64,000 nt of DNA from Myotis daubentonii (Eukaryota > Chordata > Mammalia > Chiroptera > Vespertilionidae): NCBI RefSeq assembly GCF_963259705.1, contig NC_081847.1, forward strand, positions 67,043,754-67,107,753, written 5' to 3'. Below, piece by piece: positions 24,430-34,619 of the stretch. Position 1 is the first letter of the stretch. Every line of letters starts with the position of its first letter. The position numbers and the translations under genes were made by a program. The notes below the pieces were generated by a model that saw only the letters and a list, made by a program, of their open reading frames with translations, made no database searches and was not told the DNA's origin.

Positions 24430-24921
24430 CTTGGAAGAAAGGAGGACACATTCCAAAGTCAGAAACATGGCAAAAGCAGAGAACTAGGGGAGAAAAGCCT
24501 TGTCCGTAACATTTTTTTTTTTTTAAAAAGCAGTTTTTAAAAACTCCATTTCAAAGATTTAAAAAAAAAAAAAACCATACATCTCTTGCAATCTCTCCAA
24601 CACTGAAAAGCCCCATTTGTTCTTAAGAAAAGCTGACTTATTTTTTAAGTGCCTCATTACAGCTCCCTCCCCCCCCCCCCACCTCCTCCCTTCCCATCTG
24701 TGTTTATTTTAAATCATTTCAGGAAACTTCGTCTTAAAGACTATTTTAGCTATAATCAAGTGGAAATTATAGTTAGCTCTGTGGGAATAAAGAACCAGCT
24801 GCAGGAAGACCCAGCCCTCTTCAAATTTCCCAGGAAGTTTCAAGGGGGGCACAGTAAGGAGGTGATGGCGCTCCCTTTAATTCCTCCTGCCTGAAATTCC
24901 AAAGATGCCGGCTGGACGAAC
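24430..24921 (-). other. MGLL: MGLL intron 1 (492 bp)
   Basis: The interval lies between the donor after exon 1 (minus-strand CAG/GTTCGT) and the acceptor before exon 2. It is AT-richer than its flanks and contains A/T homopolymers near 24513-24575 and a C run near 24668-24680. No repeat element or open frame of interest is seen. Confidence 0.85.
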
Positions 24922-24934
24922 CTGTTTCCATCAT
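24922..24934 (-). CDS. MGLL: MGLL exon 1, coding part (long isoform start)
   Basis: On the minus strand the sequence ATGATGGAAACAG is followed by GT at 24921-24920. Joined to exon 2 it reads [17 protein letters not shown], which lines up residue for residue with the human long-isoform start METGPEDPSS-MPEESS. This fixes the splice pair and the frame. There are two tandem in-frame ATGs (24934-24932 and 24931-24929). The second has the stronger context, with A at -3 and G at +4, and corresponds to the human start. The first would add one Met. The 5' UTR continues upward into the CpG island, where the transcription start cannot be read directly. An out-of-frame upstream ATG at 24950-24948 overlaps this start (see findings). 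Confidence 0.93.
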
Positions 24935-24954
24935 GTCCTGGTTTGGGCATTCCA

Positions 24955-26065
24955 CCGCCACGACAGCCTGGAGAATTAGAGCCGGGCAGAGGAGGGCCGG
25001 GCAGATAAGGGCTGTTCCCTCATCGCCGAGGTCAGAGCGCGGCATCCAGCAGCTGGGGCCCCGTCCGCTCCCCCGCGCCCTGCCCCTAAATCCTGCCTTT
25101 CGCCTTTCGGGGTGCTGAGCCCGGCAGCCTGCTTCCAGCTCTCACTGACAAGTTCTCCAAGGCTCCCCTCCCTTCCCAGGGCGGGGAGCAGGAGCCGGCG
25201 ATCCTCCACTACTAGTTCGTGTCATCACTTTTCCTAAAGAAAGCGCCGAATGGGGCTCGGGGAAGGGAGGGGCTGCGAGCCCAGCACCCACTGCCCGAGA
25301 ACCTGGGGGACGCTCTGCGCACACCGAGGCGGCTCGCACACGCACGAATGCGGGTCCCCGAGGAAAGTCACCCCGCGGCTCCTGGCAAACTTTGCTTCCT
25401 GCCGGCCTCCGACAGCCCAGGGAATGGAGCCCGGCAGCTGTCACGGCAAATGCCACGGGGAAACCTGGCCACTGCGCCCGCGTCTCGGCGCGGTCGGCGG
25501 AGCTGGGAAGATGGAGTTGCTGCGGACAAGTTGGTTTGGGGGCTGGTGCGAGGCGCGGGGAGGGCGCGCGCCCGCACACACTGACACGCGCGCGCACAGT
25601 GGTGCACACACACGCGCGCACAGGAGGTGCGGGAGCCCACGCCCAGCCGGCCAGGGACCCCGACGCTGTTCCCCACCCCTGGTGACGGCACCGGCAGGCT
25701 GGGCGGGGACCAGGAGGCAGTTACCGGGGCTCGAGCGCCGCCGTCGCGTTCCCGAGCGCTGCGGGTCCTAGTCTGCCGCGGGCCGGGGTCGGGCGAGCTG
25801 GGTGGCTCAGCTCCGGGCGACGGGGTGCGGCGTGTGAGCCGCCACTTTATCCCCGGGCCCGCTCGCGGTGGGGGCGGCCCGCGGTGGGTGGGGACGAGGG
25901 AGATGACGGGAGGCGCGCGGGGAGGCGGCGCCCAGGGCCCACGTGTGCCTGGCCTGCCTGCCGGGAGGAGCGGGGGCGCATTCGTGGACTCGGCCACGCG
26001 CTCCTCGCGCCTGCCTCGTGGGCTTCGGCGCCCCAGGGTAGCCGCGGGGGGACTGTCACGGGGCC
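24955..26065 (-). promoter_or_regulatory. MGLL: CpG island covering the MGLL promoter and 5' UTR
   Basis: About 1.1 kb of dense CpG and high G+C stands out from AT-rich flanks and begins immediately upstream of MGLL exon 1. GC-box-like GGGCGG cores are visible near 25179, 25701 and 25871, and a CACGTG E-box lies at 25940-25945. No TATA box is evident, consistent with dispersed CpG-island initiation. The overlapping long open frames on both strands here are a by-product of GC richness. The island may also hold a separate non-coding first exon for the short isoform. It could act bidirectionally, but no divergent gene is seen within the window. Confidence 0.88.
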
Positions 26066-26079
26066 CTGAACAGAACTAG

Positions 26080-26640
26080 ACTCTCCAGAGGTGTGACTCT
26101 GGAAGACACGCCACACCCATGAGGGCATACACACCAGGCGGACCCACAGGCCCGCACACATAGCGACACAAGTACACCACACACACAGATAACACACCTG
26201 CAGGTGCACACAGACCCACACACAGAGACCACAAGTATAGGCATAGACAACACACTGAAACACAGATACACACACTAACGTGCACTGGGACACATATCAA
26301 ATGCACACAGATGCACCACACGCATGCATGCACACAGACCTCCCCACAGATAAACAAACGTATACACTATACACATACAGACACAGAACTCACCACACAC
26401 ACACAACACATACACACTCAATACCCAAGGAAAGACACATGACCTCCGCAGAGACGCACAAACCCACATACATACACATAGAGGGGAACATGGACCCAGA
26501 GAGACAGAAACAACCCACACAGATACACAGAGACACACATAGGCATACACACATGTCATCCACATAAGGGCAAACACACTTATGTCACACACACACACAG
26601 AGTCACACACAGACACACAAATAAAAAGTGTGTGTGTGGG
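26080..26640 (+). repeat. CA-rich degenerate low-complexity tract
   Basis: About 560 bp of decayed ACAC/ACAG/CATA text is strongly A+C-biased on the plus strand. It ends in a short GTGTGTG(G)n run at 26628-26650. It directly abuts the CpG island. The Val/Cys/Leu-rich open frames on the minus strand are artefacts of the repeat. Confidence 0.9.
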
Positions 26641-26659
26641 GGGGGGGGTTGGCGGTGCA

Positions 26660-27100
26660 CAAATCCCCACGAAGTAGGACAAAGATAGACTAGTGCAGGC
26701 CTTCCCCCTCCACCCCCATCCACAGCAACTCTCCCTGCCCCAGGAGTCAGGCCCCCCAACCCCCCCCCCCCAAAAAAATCTCCGGTGCACCTACACAGGC
26801 CAGGGGAAGGTCTGAAAGCTGCCCAGGACTGCTGGCAATGTGGGTTGAGAGGGTACACAAAGGAGCACTGGACTTAGGTTGATCTTTTCACCTGAAACTC
26901 AGGAGTGACACTACCTATGTCCCCAAGAAGTGTCACACGTCCCTTGCTCACACTGACCTCAGCAGGCTTTGTATCCCTCCTTCTTTCACAAAAACACTTT
27001 ACACCATAGCAGTGTTGAAAAGAACTGCTGTCCTTCCGAAACTGCTGTCTCAATATCACACTGTGTGGGGAGGACCAGGCTTAGAGCCTGCGATCTCACT
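26660..27100. other. Unassigned sequence with a C run
   Basis: C and A homopolymers lie at 26759-26778. Nothing else is recognised. Confidence 0.45.
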
Positions 27101-27109
27101 TAAGAAATA

Positions 27110-27690
27110 AAGCAATAGCTTTTGAAAAGCAGCCCAGAATATTTCAGGCATTATTTCTTCAAGAACTTTTTTAGCCCCACCATCTTTTTCCTTCTCCCTT
27201 TGCACTCTAATGATACGAATATTGGTTCTTTCATTATAGTCCCGTAGGTCCCTGAGGCTTTGTTCAAATTTTTCTCAGTATATTTTCTCTCTGTTGTCCA
27301 AATTGTGTAATTTCTACTGTCCTATCATCCAGTTTACTGATTCTTTCCTCTGTCCCCATCATTCTGCCTTTGAACCCATCCAGTGAGCTTTCAATTCAGT
27401 GGTTGTATTTTTCAGTTCTAAAGTTTCCATTTGGGTCATCTTTAGCTTTTCTATTCCTTGCCTGAGACTTCCTATTTTTCCTTAGTTTCCAACATGTTCA
27501 TAATTGCTCATTGAAGCATTTTTATCATGGCTGCTTTAAAGTCTCTGTTCTTTCTGTTGGCATCTATTCATTTTTTTAATTCAATTTTAGACCTCCCTGG
27601 TTCTTGGTAAGAGGTGTGATTTTCTGTTGAAATCTGGACATTTTTGTGTTGTGAGACTCCAGATCTTATTTAAACCTCCTGCTTTAGCTG
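27110..27690 (-). mobile_element. Old L1M internal/5' region relic, antisense
   Basis: Diagnostic-looking text includes CATCCAGTGAGCTTTCAATT, TTTTTCAGTTCTAAAGTTTCC, GCTTTAAAGTCTCTGTTCTT and GAAATCTGGACATTTTTGTG, reminiscent of the region upstream of or within ORF1 in old L1M elements. The family assignment is from memory. Confidence 0.5.
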
Positions 27691-28279
27691 GCCTCTGCTG
27701 CTCCAGGCCTGGAGTTGGGGGACAGAAAGGAAGGGCTGCCTCATTGCTTCCAGGTGGAGGTAGAAGCCTAAATCTCCCATGCAACCTATGTGGGTGTGGG
27801 CCATATGATGCTGACTAGTGTAGAAAGGGTAATATCTGAAAGCTTTCTGTCTTATTCAGCTTTCCCTCTCCTGGTACTTTGGTTGGAAAGAGTGGGCTTT
27901 TGTTGGGCATTGTCTGTTCTGGCATTTCTGGGTTGCTGGCTTCTTCAGCTTCAACTCTGGAATATATGAGGCAAAACAAAACCCAGCGAACTCACCACCA
28001 CGTCATTTCTTGGGTCCGAAGGTCTCAGACTGGTCTGCCTTCTCTCTCTAACTTTCAGAGTCTCCTTACGTTTGTTTTATATATAATGTCCAGGGCTGTT
28101 AGCTGTACTCAGCAAGAGTAGTAAGGACAAGCACATCCCCTCTGCCCTTGCAGATGCAGGAGTTTGGCTATGTTCTTCAGTGGTCCCTGCCGGCCTGGGT
28201 ACCCATACAGACCTCGGGCCCAGTTCCTCTAGTCAGGATTACTCTAGGCATGGGGATCTGCAATAAAAGTGCTGGTGGG

Positions 28280-29985
28280 CAGGATCCATCCCTACCACCC
28301 AGGATGAAAAGACAGGATGGCAATTCAAGCAAAAGTGGCATCTTTCAGTCCTCCACAAGTGTTCTTGTGCGGCCTTCCAGAGATGCTCTGAGGTTTGAGA
28401 ATAGATCATGCTCAGGTACTGGTGGGTAAGGTAACCATGAGTTTCTATCAACAATTTTAGCGTTGTTGTGGGAAAGAAGGAGAGCTTGGAAATGGAGATG
28501 ATATTTAAAGTGAACGACAGAGAAGAAGCAAGATTTTGCACATCAAACTCGGGGGAAAAGAAAATTGAGCCAAAATACCTAAGACTCAAAAATATGCTCC
28601 ACCAACTAGCTATATAACTTTCCAGAGAGTCACTGTACCTGGCTGACCTGCCTCCTTTCCTGACACAGGGGGATATAAACACACACACCCCTGCCTCCCC
28701 CCAGACCTTGGCCAAGATCAGTTGAGAACATGTCTATGGGGCACCCAGCACACCCCTGGGGACAGTCAGCTCGCACTAAGGGTGGCAGCTTGGTGGCCAT
28801 GATGTCAAATCTGACCCAAGAAAAAGTACTTTTTGTCTGATAAAATTTTAATGTGAAATTTAAAAATTGGTGATTTTGCATGCACATCCAGATTCCTGGC
28901 TTTTTTTGAACTGCAGAGGGATATGGTCATTCAGTGCCATGGTATAGACCCTGTTGAGCTTGCGGTGCCTATAGAGGAGGATGAGTTCGTGGGTCTAGAA
29001 CCAAAGAGAGAGGTCAGGCTGGAGACATAGGAGTTGGCCCAGAAATGGTTCTTTCACCCGTGGGAGAGGGTACCCTCACCCTAGGAGAGTGGGCAGGTAG
29101 AGGTGTGGCTTGGCCACCTGTGTATTGCATCTGGCCAGCAAAAGTTTTAACTTGGCCTACAAACGCTTTCAAAATATTTGAATTAGTAGCCAACATTTAA
29201 AAATCAGGACATCTCACGTAACAGTGCTGTTTCTGAATTTCCTCTAAATGGACATTGGCAATGAGGGGCCACCTTTGTGCCTGGCGTTGGTCTGCGTTGT
29301 GGCTGGGTGGAGGCTGCCCCCTTCAGGAGGTATCTGCAACTGCTCATCTGCCCACCCCTCTGCTGAGCTCACTCCAGAAAAGCTAATCTTTGTGTTTTCT
29401 GGTCTGTTTTACTGGGTTGGAACATGAAGGAAGGAAAATAGGTTTTAACGGTGATGGACAGAGTGTAATTCTAGACTTTTTGAGGTCTCTGGGACATCCA
29501 ACTAGAGACATGGCAGGCCGTAGCATGTGCAATGTGAGACTAAGGATGGAGATGAATGTTGGGAAGTAATTGGTGATTGGTGTCATGAGAATGAATTAGA
29601 TTGCCCAGGACATGTGAACTGGAGGGAGAAATGGCCTATGAGAGATCTTTGTGAGGACAATGGGAAGCAGGAAAAGGAGGGGGTGAGTTTTCAAAGGTGA
29701 TAGACACAGGAGGAGATGTGGAAGGTGTGATTTCACGAATCCAAAGGCACAGCATGTTGTAAGACAAAGGATTAACAAAGTCTAATGCTGTCCAGAAGCC
29801 AAACCACAGGACTAAGATGTGCCCAATAGACTTAATAAGAAGGAGGCCATTTGTGACCTTGGGGAGAACCCAGTTCATGGATTAATCAGGGCAGAAGACA
29901 ACCTGCTCTGAGTTATAAAGTGAATGGAAAATGAGTGGCAACAGAAATATAGAGACCCCTTCAAGACATTTTCTGTGAAGAGGAG
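28280..29985. other. Unassigned sequence, probably old repeat material
   Basis: Two segments recur downstream in the same order (28361-28393 with 30299-30331; 29422-29463 with 30480-30521). Text such as TGTCCAGAAGCCAAACCACA and GGAGGCCATTTGTGACCTTG feels like an old dispersed repeat that I cannot name. Confidence 0.4.
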
Positions 29986-29989
29986 ACAG

Positions 29990-30180
29990 TAGAGCACAGT
30001 GGTGAAGTCTATGGATTTTGCAACCAGACAGCCTTCATTCAAGTCCTGGCTCTGCTGACTGTAACTCCACGATCTTGGGCAGTTGATGTACCCTCTTTAT
30101 GCCTCTATAGTGCAGGTGAATTACTTAGCTCAGTGCCTGGCACCTGGTAGGTAGGATGCAATAAAGTTTCACCATTATTA
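29990..30180 (+). mobile_element. MIR, nearly full length
   Basis: AGTAGAGCACAGTGGTGAAG, TCAAGTCCTGGCTCTGCTGA, CTTATGCCTC-like text and GCTCAGTGCCTGGCACCTGG follow MIR from head to tail. Confidence 0.88.
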
Positions 30181-30744
30181 AAGTAATGTACACATGTGTT
30201 CAAAATTCCAATGAGAGCTAATAAGTTAACAATGAATTGTGAGTCTCCTTCTAAATCTGTGCCCTGGTTCCTGTCCACAGAGGGAACCAGCCCTGTGGGT
30301 TCTTGTGTGGCCTTCCAGAGGTGCTCTGAGGCTGGAGGAGGTGGATCATGCTGGGAACACATGTGAGGAGGATGGGAGGAAGTAAGATGCAAGGGCATCA
30401 GAGGGGAGTGAGAGTAGCTGAGTTCCTAGTGGCTCCATGCTGCTGGGTGCCTGAAGAGGCAGATGCAGACTGTTGAGTGACATGAAGGAAGGGGAGTAGG
30501 TTTTGATGGTGGTGGACAGAGCTCGAGAAACGCCTAGGCGTCTAGGCTCTGACATGCTTCCTCTCTGTCACTTTCCTCTGCTATGTGAACCAGCTGGACC
30601 AGCTTGACGGAGCAATGACTGAGGCACAAGCATGTTGAGACACATGGAGGAAACTGAAGCTCCCCAGCAGATAAGCAGACAACCTCTATGTACTCTGCTG
30701 GCCTGCAGTTGATGGCAGACGCCTGAGGGCAACCCGTTGTGACT

Positions 30745-30865
30745 GAAAGAACCACCCAGTTGAGCTCAGCCCCAAGTTGTTGACCCATAGCACCACGAAC
30801 TAAATAAATGCTTGCTGTTTTAAGCCATTCCATTGGGAGTGGCCTGTTATGCAGCAATAGCTAAC
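30745..30865 (+). repeat. Unclassified old dispersed repeat, 3' part, copy 2
   Basis: GAACTAAATAAATGCTTGCT, GTTTTAAGCCATTCCATTGG and TTATGCAGCAATAGCTAACT correspond to the 3' end of the family also seen at 5.7-6.2 and 40.9-41.3 kb. Confidence 0.55.
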
Positions 30866-30909
30866 TGATGCAGAAGATCACCATGACATTTGTCATCTTA
30901 CAACTTCAA

Positions 30910-31500
30910 GTTATCCTTTCTCTTTACAATAGCCAGGTTTGGAAGCAGCTCAAGTGCCAATCAGTAGATGAGTATATAAAAAAGCTGTGGTACATTTACA
31001 CATTGGAATATGACTCAGTCATAAAAAAAACAAAAAAGCGGGGGGGGGGGGAGATCTTACCTTTTATGACAGCATGGATAGACCTGGAGAGCATTATGCT
31101 AAGTGAAATAAGCCATCCAGAGAAAAACAAGTACCATATGATATCACTTATGTGGAATCTAATGAACAAAATAAACTAACAAAATAGAAACAGATTAATA
31201 CATTCAGAGAACAGACTGACAGCTGTCGGAGGGGAGGGGGGTTAAAAGACTGGGAGAAAAGGTGAAGGGATTAAGCAAAAAAAGAAAAAAACACTCATAG
31301 ATAACAGTATGGTGATTACCAGAGGGAAAGGGGATGGGGGGAGGTAGAAGAGGGTGTAGGGGAGATAAAGGGTGATAGAAGGAGACTTGACTTTGGGTGG
31401 TGAACACACAATACAACATACAGATAATGTGTTATAGAATTGTACACCTGAAACCTATCTAATTTTATTAACCAATGTTACCCCAATAAAAAGAAAAAAA
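30910..31500 (+). mobile_element. L1 3' end (sense) with 3' UTR
   Basis: ACAATAGCCAGGTTTGGAAG, GCATGGATAGACCTGGAGAG, GCATTATGCTAAGTGAAATA and TTGTACACCTGAAACCTATC, then an AATAAAAAG tail, mark an L1 terminus that was 5' truncated on insertion. A G run of 12 (31040-31052) interrupts it. Confidence 0.9.
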
Positions 31501-31563
31501 AAGTTATTCTTTCTCCATAATTACTGTAGGACCTGGGAGGAGGGATTCAACAGTTCAAAATCT

Positions 31564-31776
31564 GCCGAAACCGGTTTGGCTCAGTGGATAGAGCGTCGGC
31601 CTGCAGACTGAAAGGTCCCAGGTTTGATTCCAGTCAAGGGCATGTACCTGGGTTGCAGGCACATCCCCAGGAGGAGATGTGCAGGAGGCAGCTGATCGAT
31701 GTTTCTCTCTCATCGATGTTTCTAACTATCTCTCTCCCTTCCTCTCTGTAAAAAATCAATAAAATATATTTTTTAA
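31564..31776 (+). mobile_element. Ves SINE
   Basis: It shares the head (CCGGTTTGGCTCAGTGGATA), body and AATAAAATATATT tail with the copy at 48.6 kb. The target duplication is short and merges with the A-rich tail (AAAATCT on both sides). Confidence 0.95.
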
Positions 31777-32067
31777 AAAATCTAAACATTTTTTAAAAAT
31801 CACTGATAATTTGGGGAGGGGGGAGAGAGAGAGAGAAGGAAAAACACTTTGAACTATATATATTTACAAAAAAGAATTTACAAATGACAACTAGAACTAA
31901 CAAATTAATAGGATACACCCAATGCTGTGACTAAAAGGGTCAGAATTACTCTTCATGTTGTTATGATAGGGTATATTGATTCTATTGTTTTGTCTTGTTG
32001 AAATATGTTTATAATTTGCCCCAAATCATGTCTGCCTTGGCCCCCGTTCCTTATTTTTCCCATAGAG

Positions 32068-32269
32068 CAGGGGTCCTCAAACTTTTTAAACGGGGGGCCA
32101 GTTCACTGTTCCTCAGACCGTTGGAGGGCCGGACTATAGTTTAAATAAAACTATGAACAAATTCCTATGCACACTGCACATATCTTATTTTGAAGTAAAA
32201 AACAAAACGGGAACAAATACAATATTTGTATTTGCATGTGGCCCACGGGCCATAGTTTGAGGACCCCTG
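32068..32269 (+). mobile_element. Non-autonomous hAT transposon, second family, 202 bp
   Basis: The ends CAGGGGTCCTCAAACTTTTT and (inverted) CAGGGGTCCTCAAACTATGG are clear. The target copies are CCATAGAG (32060-32067) and CCATAGAA (32270-32277). Internal text GACCGTTGGAGGGCCGGACT is typical of a hAT group found in bats and several other mammals. Confidence 0.92.
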
Positions 32270-32788
32270 CCATAGAATCTCAAGTTTCTTCTTTGTCAAT
32301 TCTTCCTGCTTTGGAGAGTTGGAGCCACTCATGCTCATGGTTGAGAAAGAACTGCTGGGTATTAAATTCAAGTATAAGTTCTAAAATGTATGTGAGTGCA
32401 GAAAAGTTCCTGAGCGTTGACTCAGCCCTCCAGTCAACTCTCCTATGAGGCCACAGTTGTAAAAGTCATTGGAAACAATTGTACCAGAAGGGCAGGTGTC
32501 AAGGGCACCCTCCTGCCTTCCTGACTTTTAAGCGTCATGCATGGAGGACAAAACAGTGAATCCTTTTAGTGTGGTTCCTGCAGAAGATACATCAATTAAA
32601 ATCAAAACAGGGAGGTACACTAATAGGTGCTGATACCAGTGCTGCTATCAGCAGCAGCGGATCCTGTGTGTGGGCTCTAACATGGGATTTTACAGCTGAG
32701 GAAACTGCGCCAGTCCCCTGACTTGCCCGAGGCCTGACGTGGGGAAGTGGAACCTGAGAAGGCTGAAAGGCTAATTCCAATGTAACCC

Positions 32789-33232
32789 TGATGTTGGGGG
32801 GCTAGCAGTCTGACTCTGTGCAGTAACCTAATGTACATTCTCGATAACCTGTAATTAAGTCACTGCCCCTTTCTCCACAATCTGGTCTTGCAAGACCTGT
32901 TACCTCAATGCTCACGTTTTACAGAGGCCATAAACCATGAACAACACACAACCCCCGGAGGGGTTATCAGCACTGGCGCCAGGCCAGGCCCTTAGATATG
33001 GCCTCAAGACCCCCATCCCAAACCACGGAGCTTTTTGCAAAGCCCACGAAAGGTCCGGAAGTCTCCACCCATATCTGGAGGACAAAGAAACCAAAAGGGG
33101 ATAAAAGAAGGGCTTCCACCATATTGGTTTGCTCAGACTCTGGAGGTAACTCCTCTGAGACCACCGGCGTAATAAAGCTGTGTAACTCCATTTCTCTGAG
33201 CATCACTTGGATTTCTTCGGTCTTCTACAACA
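32789..33232 (+). mobile_element. Solo endogenous-retrovirus LTR, 444 bp
   Basis: It starts TGATGTTGGGGGGC and ends CTACAACA, between 5-bp copies of AACCC (32784-32788 and 33233-33237). A TATA-like GATAAAAG near 33100 and an AATAAA at 33171-33176 sit at the spacing expected for U3-R. No internal retroviral genes or second LTR adjoin it, so it is a recombined solo LTR. The class is uncertain; the 5-bp duplication favours an ERVL-like integrase, the architecture a gamma-type. Confidence 0.72.
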
Positions 33233-33560
33233 AACCCACCCTTGCACCCCATCTGTCTGCCTGCTCTGTTCTCTCCTTTCCTGCAGACTGGTGTGTGCAT
33301 TGAAGTTGCTGGGAAAATGCATGCAGGTGTCTAGCATCCAGGGAATTAAATCACAGTCAGCTTCACTCTGAAGGTCTCCTCTTTCGCCTTTCTGATGAGT
33401 AGAAGGCAAAGCCTTCATTAGGGTTTATGGATCTGTAATGCTCTCCACTTGCTCATCTCCCTATTTAATAAAGGCAACCATGTGTCACTAGGTGCAAACC
33501 AGTTGGCTTTGTTCTCATTCATTTATTTGGATTACCTTAAATTTGTGGCAAGTGTTCATT

Positions 33561-34610
33561 TTTTTTTTTTTTTTTTTTTTTTTAGAGAGAGCTGAAGTGA
33601 TTTTACTTTTATTTCCTTCACGTTAAGCCAATCATGAAATTTCACAGTGATTCTGGGGCAGAAGGAACGTGATGCTCAGAGTCCTCGGGGCTGTGGCCCA
33701 CGGGGCCGAGCCAGTGCGGGCAGGGCAGGCCTCACTGGGGGAGCTGCAGGAGCACCGACTGCCTGGCCGGCAGGTAGGTGATGTTCCGAGAGCGGGAGAG
33801 CTGGTAGGCGATGTCCTCCGCGGCTCCAGCTTGCGCAGCTCGATCAGGCCGTAGCCCGCAGTAGCCAGCGAGTTTGCGATCAGCTCGGCGGCTTTGGAGT
33901 CGCCCTCAGCGGAGATGATGGCTGCCTTCTTCTGCTGCTCGACCTTTTCCACCACAAATCTGGCCCTTTCCGCTTCCTGCTGGGCCACCTGCTTGGCTTC
34001 TACTGCTTCTGTGAACTCCTTCCCGAAGGTCAGATGCGTCAAGGACACGTCATCCAGGATGAGCCCGAAGGTCGCGGCTCGCTCCGTCAGGTCGTCGCTC
34101 ACCTGCCTGGAGACCAGCTCTCTCTGGGTGATGAGCTCTCCAGCGTCAAAGCGAGCCACCACCGACTTGAGGATCTCCGTGGTGATGGAGGGCAGCACCC
34201 GCTCGTCGTAGTCCTCGCCGATGCTGGTGAAGATGCGGGGGAGCTGGCTGGCGACCGGGCGGAAGAGGACGCGCAGGGTGATGTTGACGTTCTGCAAATC
34301 TTTGCTACCAGTGATGACGGGCACGTTACGAGGTCGAGAGCGGCAATCAAAGATAATCGGTTTCTGTACCCAAGGGATGAGGAAGTGAGTCCCTTCCCCC
34401 ACCACGATGTCCTGCACGCCACGGAAGCGGTCGAAGATGACAGCTCTGTGCCCAGCATCCACGTTATACAAGGCCGAGTTCACCACGCCTCCCGCCACGG
34501 CTAAGGCCAGGCCGAACTTGCCAATGGATTCAAACACTTTGGCAGCCATGTCTCCTTCTGCTGGACCCACTCACACCTGCTTCTACTCTGACCTCCACAA
34601 GGCTTCCCCC
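33561..34610 (-). pseudogene. PHB1: Processed retrocopy of prohibitin-1 (PHB1) with a 1-bp frameshift
   Basis: Prohibitin-1 is an inner-mitochondrial-membrane scaffold that forms rings with PHB2. This copy is intronless, with all coding exons fused, ends in a poly(A) tract (T run 33561-33583 on the plus strand) preceded by AATAAA, and is flanked by the duplication GTTCATTTT (33554-33562 overlapping the tail, and 34611-34619). These are hallmarks of L1-mediated retroposition. The parental ATG is at 34549-34547. The frame matches prohibitin through residue 242 (ending RKLE), covering the membrane anchor, SPFH domain and most of the coiled coil, with a few substitutions (LRV, EKV, AGYG). One base is then missing at about 33821-33824, so the last 30 residues shift frame. 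The parental TGA is still present at 33734-33732, but the shifted frame runs on to 33632. A G-to-R change (PARQS) lies beyond the shift. The 5' UTR also keeps an open in-frame extension. The short 3' UTR reflects use of a proximal polyadenylation site. No promoter is evident, so it is probably not expressed. Confidence 0.96.
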
Positions 34611-34619
34611 GTTCATTTT

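Noticed and set aside
25142..26079. Several open frames of 100-209 codons on both strands in the CpG island
   Set aside because: GC-rich DNA lacks stops; the frames overlap each other on both strands and are Pro/Arg/Gly-rich without recognisable domains.
25847..26858. Cys/Val/Leu-rich minus-strand open frames
   Set aside because: They are translations of a CA-rich low-complexity tract.
33669..34504. Plus-strand open frames opposite the prohibitin retrocopy
   Set aside because: They are antisense shadows of a real ancestral coding sequence.
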